Assembly (NCBI GenBank): GCA_000509105.1 | Contig: BAIF02000026.1 | Location: 124,001-188,000 of the forward strand | Length of the DNA stretch: 64,000 bases | DNA from: Clostridiales bacterium VE202-21 | GTDB taxonomy: Bacteria > Bacillota > Clostridia > Lachnospirales > Lachnospiraceae | Direction of reading: 5' to 3' | Shown: positions 59,704 through 64,000 of the stretch, in pieces | Layout of the letters: each line of letters begins with the position of its first letter | Position numbering within the stretch: the first letter of the stretch is position 1 | Made by a program: the position numbers and the translations under genes | Notes under the pieces: model-generated | Told to the model about the DNA's origin: nothing | Seen by the model: the letters and a program-made list of their open reading frames with translations, nothing else | Databases searched by the model: none

Positions 59704-60942
59704 ATGAAAAGAAGAGTAGTAGTAACCGGGCTGGGGGCAGTAACTCCGATCGGGAATACGGCAGAGGAATTCTGGAGCGGCATCCGCAGAGGGAAGGTGG
59801 GCATTGGGCCCATAACAAGGTTTGACGCTTCTGAGTATAAAGTACAGATTGCGGCGGAGGTAAAAGATTTCGTGGCAAAAGAGCGCATGGATTTTAAAGC
59901 GGCTAAGCGTATGGAAGCATTTTCCCAGTATGCAGTTGCGGCGGCAAAAGAGGCGTTCGCGGATGCGGGAATCGACATGGCGGCAGAAGATGCGTACCGG
60001 GCGGGCGTGATCGTGGGATCCGGTATCGGAAGCCTTCAGGCTGTGGAGCAGAATTATACGAAAATTGTTGAAAAGGGACCGAGCAGGGTGAACCCGCTGA
60101 TGGTTCCGCTTATGATATCCAATATGGCGGCGGGAAATGTGTCGATACAGCTAGGTTTGAAAGGGAAGTGTACGAATGTAGTGACGGCCTGTGCTTCAGG
60201 AACAAACTGTATCGGAGACGCTTTTCGTGCAATTCAGTATGACGACGCGGACATTATGGTGGCAGGCGGAACGGAAAGCTGCATCTGTCCTACCGGAGTA
60301 GCCGGATTCACCGGACTGACCGCGTTATCCACTTCTGCAGACCCAAAAAGGGCATCGATCCCGTTTGACAAAGAGCGGGACGGATTCGTTCTGGGAGAGG
60401 GTGCGGGAATCGTAGTACTCGAAGAGCTGGAGCATGCAAAAGCCAGAGGCGCGGAGATCTATGCGGAATTGGTGGGATATGGTTCAACGGGAGATGCATA
60501 CCATATTACATCGCCGCAGGAAGACGGAGAAGGCGCAGGCATGGCGATGAAACTGGCGATGAAAGAGGCGGGCGTGGAGCCGGAGCAGATCGACTATATC
60601 AATGCCCACGGAACCAGCACCCACCACAACGATTTATTCGAGACCCGGGCCATCAAATACGCGCTGGGAGATGCGGCAAAAGACGTTGTCATCAACTCTA
60701 CGAAATCTATGATAGGCCATCTCCTCGGTGCGGCCGGCGGTGTGGAATTCGTCGTGTGCGTAAAAAGCATCAAGGATGGATTTATCCATCAGACGGTGGG
60801 AACCACAGAGACAGATGAGGAATGCGACCTGAATTATGCAGTAGGAGCACCCATAGAAAAAGAAGTGAATTACGTACTGACCAATTCCCTTGGTTTTGGA
60901 GGACATAACGCAACTTTATTAGTCAAGAAGTATGAAGCTTAG
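59704..60942 (+). CDS. fabF: 3-oxoacyl-ACP synthase II
   Basis: 412-residue condensing enzyme. Catalytic Cys in TACASGTNC, His in NAHGTSTHHND and SMIGHLLGAAGG. A normal FabF; GAAGGAGATC precedes the start. Confidence 0.95.
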   Translation: MKRRVVVTGLGAVTPIGNTAEEFWSGIRRGKVGIGPITRFDASEYKVQIAAEVKDFVAKERMDFKAAKRMEAFSQYAVAAAKEAFADAGIDMAAEDAYRAGVIVGSGIGSLQAVEQNYTKIVEKGPSRVNPLMVPLMISNMAAGNVSIQLGLKGKCTNVVTACASGTNCIGDAFRAIQYDDADIMVAGGTESCICPTGVAGFTGLTALSTSADPKRASIPFDKERDGFVLGEGAGIVVLEELEHAKARGAEIYAELVGYGSTGDAYHITSPQEDGEGAGMAMKLAMKEAGVEPEQIDYINAHGTSTHHNDLFETRAIKYALGDAAKDVVINSTKSMIGHLLGAAGGVEFVVCVKSIKDGFIHQTVGTTETDEECDLNYAVGAPIEKEVNYVLTNSLGFGGHNATLLVKKYEA

Positions 60943-60945
60943 AGT

Positions 60946-61100
60946 GTGTCTGAAAATTCCTTACTGTAAGATGTTGTTTCAGTTTGCGGGGGATTTACTG
61001 CCAAATTCAGGAGGCGTAGTGGTGGGCTGCGTTGACTGGATTTGGCAGTAAATAGACCGTAAAGCGGGGCGGCATCTTGCGACAATGAATTTTCATACAC
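60946..61100 (+). repeat. MITE-like long hairpin between fabF and accB
   Basis: Ends GTGTCTGAAAATTC and GAATTTTCATACAC are 13/14 inverted repeats. Inside, GTAAGATG pairs with CATCTTGC, TTTGCGG with CCGTAAA, and ATTTACTGCCAAATTCAG with an 18-base complement around a 25-base loop. Several pairs are G.T, which still pair in RNA. It is transcribed within the operon, so it could act as an RNA structure or processing site. Confidence 0.7.
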
Positions 61101-61131
61101 GCTCAAGTGCGCCGCACAAAAAGGAGGCAGC

Positions 61132-61632
61132 ATGAAAATAGAAGAGATATTACAGTTAGTGGATACAGTTTCAAAATCCACGCTGACAGAGTTTAAATAT
61201 GAGGAAGGCGCAGTGAAGCTTTCCCTCAAAAAAACATTAAAAACTGTTCCCGCTGAAGTCGCAGCAGAGCCGGTACTGACAGCCCGGACACCGGCAGCCC
61301 TGTATCAGCAAGCTTCGACCCCGGCGGTTCCGGCTCCGGCGGCCATCACAGTCCCAAATCCGGCCAAAGAGGAAACAGGATCTGTACCCATTCCAGAGGA
61401 AAAAATAGTAAAATCACCTTTAGTCGGCACATTCTATGCAGCACCGTCAGAAGATGCGGCTCCCTTTGTAAATATAGGGGACAGCGTAGAAGCGGGCCAG
61501 GTACTGGCAATCGTAGAGGCCATGAAATTAATGAATGACATTGAGAGCGATTATACAGGGATCGTGGCGGAAGTGCTGGTAGAAAATGGAGATACAGTAG
61601 AATATGGCCAGCCATTGTTTGTTATAAAATAG
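61132..61632 (+). CDS. accB: Biotin carboxyl carrier protein of acetyl-CoA carboxylase
   Basis: 166 residues. An N-terminal domain, a Pro/Ala-rich hinge (about 60-85), and a biotinyl domain with biotin Lys in EAMKLMND near residue 130. It moves carboxylate between AccC and AccDA. Confidence 0.94.
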   Translation: MKIEEILQLVDTVSKSTLTEFKYEEGAVKLSLKKTLKTVPAEVAAEPVLTARTPAALYQQASTPAVPAPAAITVPNPAKEETGSVPIPEEKIVKSPLVGTFYAAPSEDAAPFVNIGDSVEAGQVLAIVEAMKLMNDIESDYTGIVAEVLVENGDTVEYGQPLFVIK

Positions 61633-61643
61633 TCAATCAAGGT

Positions 61644-61685
61644 CAAGGGGGTCAGACCCCTCTGCAGAGGGGTCTGACCCCCTTG
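61644..61685. repeat. Perfect 42-bp palindrome between accB and fabZ
   Basis: CAAGGGGGTCAGACCCCTCTG is followed immediately by its exact complement with no spacer. The inner AGGGGTCAGACCCCT block recurs at 63533. There is no T run, so it is not an obvious terminator; it may protect or cleave the polycistronic mRNA. Confidence 0.8.
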
Positions 61686-61705
61686 TCGAGAAAGAAGGTT
61701 AAGTA

Positions 61706-62137
61706 ATGAATAGATTAGATATTAAGCAGATCCAGGAGATTATTCCACACAGACATCCATTTCTTCTTTTAGATTATATTGAAGACTATGAGCCTGGCAA
61801 ATATGCGGTTGGGTATAAATGCGTGACATACCGTGAGGATTTTTTCGAGGGACACTTCCCGGAACACCCCGTTATGCCCGGCGTGCTGACGTTGGAGGCA
61901 CTGGCTCAGGCTGGCGCGGTCGCTATACTGAGCGTAGAGGAAAACAAGGGCAAAATCGCTTTCTTCGGAGGCATCCAGAAATGCAAATTCAAAGGCATGG
62001 TATATCCGGGTGATAAGCTGAAGCTGGAGACTACGATTATCAAGCAAAAGGGCCCCGTGGGAGTAGGCCAGGCGGTTGCTTCTGTGGATGGCAAAGTTGT
62101 AGTAACGGCAGAATTGACATTTATGGTTGGAAATTAA
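61706..62137 (+). CDS. fabZ: 3-hydroxyacyl-ACP dehydratase
   Basis: 143-residue hotdog enzyme. Catalytic His in [10 protein letters not shown] and Glu in [22 protein letters not shown]. It dehydrates hydroxyacyl-ACP; no separate FabA or FabM is in the window. Confidence 0.95.
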   Translation: MNRLDIKQIQEIIPHRHPFLLLDYIEDYEPGKYAVGYKCVTYREDFFEGHFPEHPVMPGVLTLEALAQAGAVAILSVEENKGKIAFFGGIQKCKFKGMVYPGDKLKLETTIIKQKGPVGVGQAVASVDGKVVVTAELTFMVGN

Positions 62138-62152
62138 GGAGATGTGCAGGTT

Positions 62153-63487
62153 ATGATTGAAAAGGTATTGATTGCAAACCGGGGAGAAATCGCAGTGCGC
62201 ATTATCCGTGCCTGCCGAGAAATGGGAATCGAGACAGTGGCAGTCTATTCTGAGGCCGACCGGGAAGCCCTTCATACACAGCTGGCGGATGAGTCGGTCT
62301 GCATTGGTCCGGCTCCTTCTGCGCAGAGCTATCTGAGTATGGAGAGCATCATAAGCGCGACTCTTGTATCCGGTGCGGACGCAATCCATCCGGGGTTTGG
62401 TTTCCTGTCTGAGAACAGTAAATTTGCGGAACTGTGCGAGCAGTGCAATATAACATTTATCGGCCCAGAGTCTAAAGTAATTAGAAAAATGGGAAATAAA
62501 CAGGAAGCCAGAAATACGATGACAGCAGCCGGTGTACCGGTGATCCCGGGAAGCACCGAACCGATTTACGATGTAAAGACAGGTGCTGCCGCGGCTGATA
62601 AGATTGGTTATCCCGTCATAGTCAAGGCGGCCCTTGGGGGCGGCGGAAAAGGCATGCGGGTGGCGGAAAAACCGGAAGATTTTGAGAACAGTTTCAACAC
62701 CGCACAGAAAGAAGCCCAGATGGCCTTTGGGGACGGCACCATGTATATCGAGCATTTTGTCCAGCATCCACGGCACATTGAGTTCCAGATACTTGCGGAT
62801 AAACACGGAAACGTCATCCACCTTGGTGAACGCGACTGTTCCGTACAAAGGAACCACCAAAAAATGATAGAAGAATCCCCATCCATTGCGCTTACAGAAG
62901 AAATGCGGAGGAACATGGGGGATGCTGCGGTCAAAGCCGCCAAAGCTGCGGGCTACACCAATGCAGGTACAATCGAATTCCTACTGGAAAAAAGCGGGAA
63001 CTTCTATTTTATGGAGATGAACACAAGGATTCAGGTAGAACACCCGGTTACAGAGTGGGTAACTGGAATTGATTTAATAAAAGAGCAGATCCGCATCGCA
63101 GACGGCAAAACACTCGGCTATGCCCAGGAGGATGTCAGGATAACCGGGCACGCCATAGAATGCCGTATTAACGCAGAAAACCCGAAGAAGAACTTCCGTC
63201 CGTCACCGGGCACTATCACAGACATGTACCTTCCGGGAGGGAAAGGCGTGCGTATAGACGCTGCCATATACAGTGGATATACGGTGACCCCATATTACGA
63301 TTCTATGCTGGCAAAACTGATCGTACACGCCGGGAGCCGAAAAGAAGCAATCCGCAAAATGCGCAGCGCGCTGGGAGAGATCATCATCGAGGGGATAGAC
63401 ACAAACGTAGACTATCAATATGAAATATTACATCATCCCGATTTCGAGTCCGGGGATATAGATATTGAATTTATTGAAAAAATGTAG
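62153..63487 (+). CDS. accC: Biotin carboxylase subunit of acetyl-CoA carboxylase
   Basis: 444 residues. ANRGEIAVRIIRACREMGI, ATP-grasp loop KAALGGGGKGMR, ERDCSVQRNHQKMIEE, MEMNTRIQVEHPVTE. ATG 62153 is chosen; an in-frame GTG at 62144 lies within the ribosome site region. Confidence 0.95.
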   Translation: MIEKVLIANRGEIAVRIIRACREMGIETVAVYSEADREALHTQLADESVCIGPAPSAQSYLSMESIISATLVSGADAIHPGFGFLSENSKFAELCEQCNITFIGPESKVIRKMGNKQEARNTMTAAGVPVIPGSTEPIYDVKTGAAAADKIGYPVIVKAALGGGGKGMRVAEKPEDFENSFNTAQKEAQMAFGDGTMYIEHFVQHPRHIEFQILADKHGNVIHLGERDCSVQRNHQKMIEESPSIALTEEMRRNMGDAAVKAAKAAGYTNAGTIEFLLEKSGNFYFMEMNTRIQVEHPVTEWVTGIDLIKEQIRIADGKTLGYAQEDVRITGHAIECRINAENPKKNFRPSPGTITDMYLPGGKGVRIDAAIYSGYTVTPYYDSMLAKLIVHAGSRKEAIRKMRSALGEIIIEGIDTNVDYQYEILHHPDFESGDIDIEFIEKM

Positions 63488-63532
63488 GGTAGGATATAGA
63501 AATTTTTAGAATTGTCTGAAAACGGTACGCAA

Positions 63533-63547
63533 AGGGGTCAGACCCCT
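63533..63547. repeat. Short GGGGTCAGACCCC palindrome
   Basis: AGGGGTCAGACCCCT, the core of the 61644 palindrome, between accC and accD. No T run. Confidence 0.6.
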
Positions 63548-63575
63548 ATGAAGCGACCCCATGAAGGAGCTGTTT

Positions 63576-64000
63576 ATGAAGTTACAGAATATGTTTAAGA
63601 AGACGAGCAGAAAGAGTTATATCTCTCTGAATGAGTCTAAGCCCGAAGTCCCGGAGGGGCTTCTCAGAAAATGTAATAAGTGCGGCGCGGCTATTATTGC
63701 AGAGGATGTTAAGCAGGGCTTTTATATCTGTCCGAAATGCCGCGGCTACTTCCGCGTCCACGCCTACAGAAGGATAGAGATGCTGGCGGATGAAGGTTCC
63801 TTTGAAGAGTGGGACAGGGAAATTAAGACGAAAAATCCTCTCAATTTTAAGGGGTACAAAGAGAAGGTAGAAGCACTGCAGGAGAAAACAAAGCTGGAAG
63901 AAGCAATTGTTACGGGCAAAATAAGAATAGATGGCATGCCGGCAGTTGTGGGTGTATGTGACGGCCGGTTCCTCATGGCGAGCATGGGCGAGGCGGTCGG
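63576..64000 (+). CDS. accD: Acetyl-CoA carboxylase carboxyltransferase beta subunit, 3' end cut by window edge
   Basis: Open frame of 141 residues running off the window. MKLQNMFKKTSRKSYISL, then the zinc ribbon CNKCG...CPKCRGYFRVHAYRRIEML and the start of the carboxyltransferase domain (GSFEEWD, GMPAVVGVCDGRFLMASMGEAVG). AAGGAG lies 6 bases before the ATG. accA would be expected next. Confidence 0.93.
   Translation, partial: MKLQNMFKKTSRKSYISLNESKPEVPEGLLRKCNKCGAAIIAEDVKQGFYICPKCRGYFRVHAYRRIEMLADEGSFEEWDREIKTKNPLNFKGYKEKVEALQEKTKLEEAIVTGKIRIDGMPAVVGVCDGRFLMASMGEAV

Noticed and set aside
61769-62860. 363-codon minus-strand frame across fabZ and accC
   Set aside because: Crosses two certain genes on the other strand.
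1-64000. CRISPR arrays, prophage or intact insertion sequence
   Set aside because: No regularly spaced repeats, integrase, phage structural genes or complete transposase gene found.

Overview
The window is a 64 kb chromosomal segment of a gut-type Clostridia bacterium, most likely a Lachnospiraceae member. Support at family level: a murB-rapZ-whiA-crh cluster, type III glutamine synthetase, a trimeric bifurcating-type [FeFe] hydrogenase, a FabK-type fatty acid operon, CsoR/CopA copper handling, strong AGGAGG ribosome sites and frequent TTG starts. No integrase, plasmid or prophage block is visible; it reads as core chromosome with small accessory insertions. I cannot name the species.

Layout. 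1-4 kb: end of glmM, then a UvrA paralog lacking the UvrB-binding region. 4.5-9.5 kb (minus strand): a KaiC-like/PEP-synthase-like ATPase fusion, a SPOR-tailed amidase and a CorC-type transporter. 10-14.4 kb: murB, rapZ, whiA, a Crh-like HPr with Asp at position 15, and a lipid kinase. 14.5-21.4 kb: tRNA-Glu, a TetR regulator divergent from an old-yellow-enzyme reductase, fba and glnN. 21.4-26.4 kb: DUF4914 divergent from aspA and malic enzyme (C4-acid metabolism). 26.6-29.5 kb: csoR-copA with a frameshifted copZ module. 29.7-38.8 kb: an internally deleted PD-(D/E)XK protein, a lipoprotein serpin, an ABC-class ATPase, sbcDC and an anchored SGNH hydrolase. 38.9-41.8 kb: LacI regulator and GH13 glucosidase. 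42.2-46.5 kb: a gliding-type ABC export cluster. 46.7-48 kb: zinc-ribbon and DnaJ proteins. 48.4-53.9 kb: hydrogenase operon whose NuoF subunit carries a GltD module. 54-55.3 kb: two tandem small HMA proteins and tRNA-Leu. 55.6-64 kb: fabH-acpP-fabK-fabD-fabG-fabF-accB-fabZ-accC-accD (cut by the window edge), with a FabT-like operator at the promoter.

The most unusual signal is not a protein. Four intergenic elements (about 4.18-4.49, 9.64-9.95, 17.70-18.00 and 26.48-26.59 kb) share end motifs (GGATGC-type plus AGC at the left, GCG-NCCCCC at the right). They consist of long inverted repeats whose arm sequences differ almost completely from copy to copy. The three full-size copies are 299-310 bp and share an inner three-way-junction core with compensatory changes in every helix; the fourth is a 115 bp coreless hairpin. 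I cannot match this family to a known RNA or mobile element. Several smaller dispersed structured repeats also occur, including three copies of a variable-stem hairpin ending in a GCCCGCAGGG-type block.
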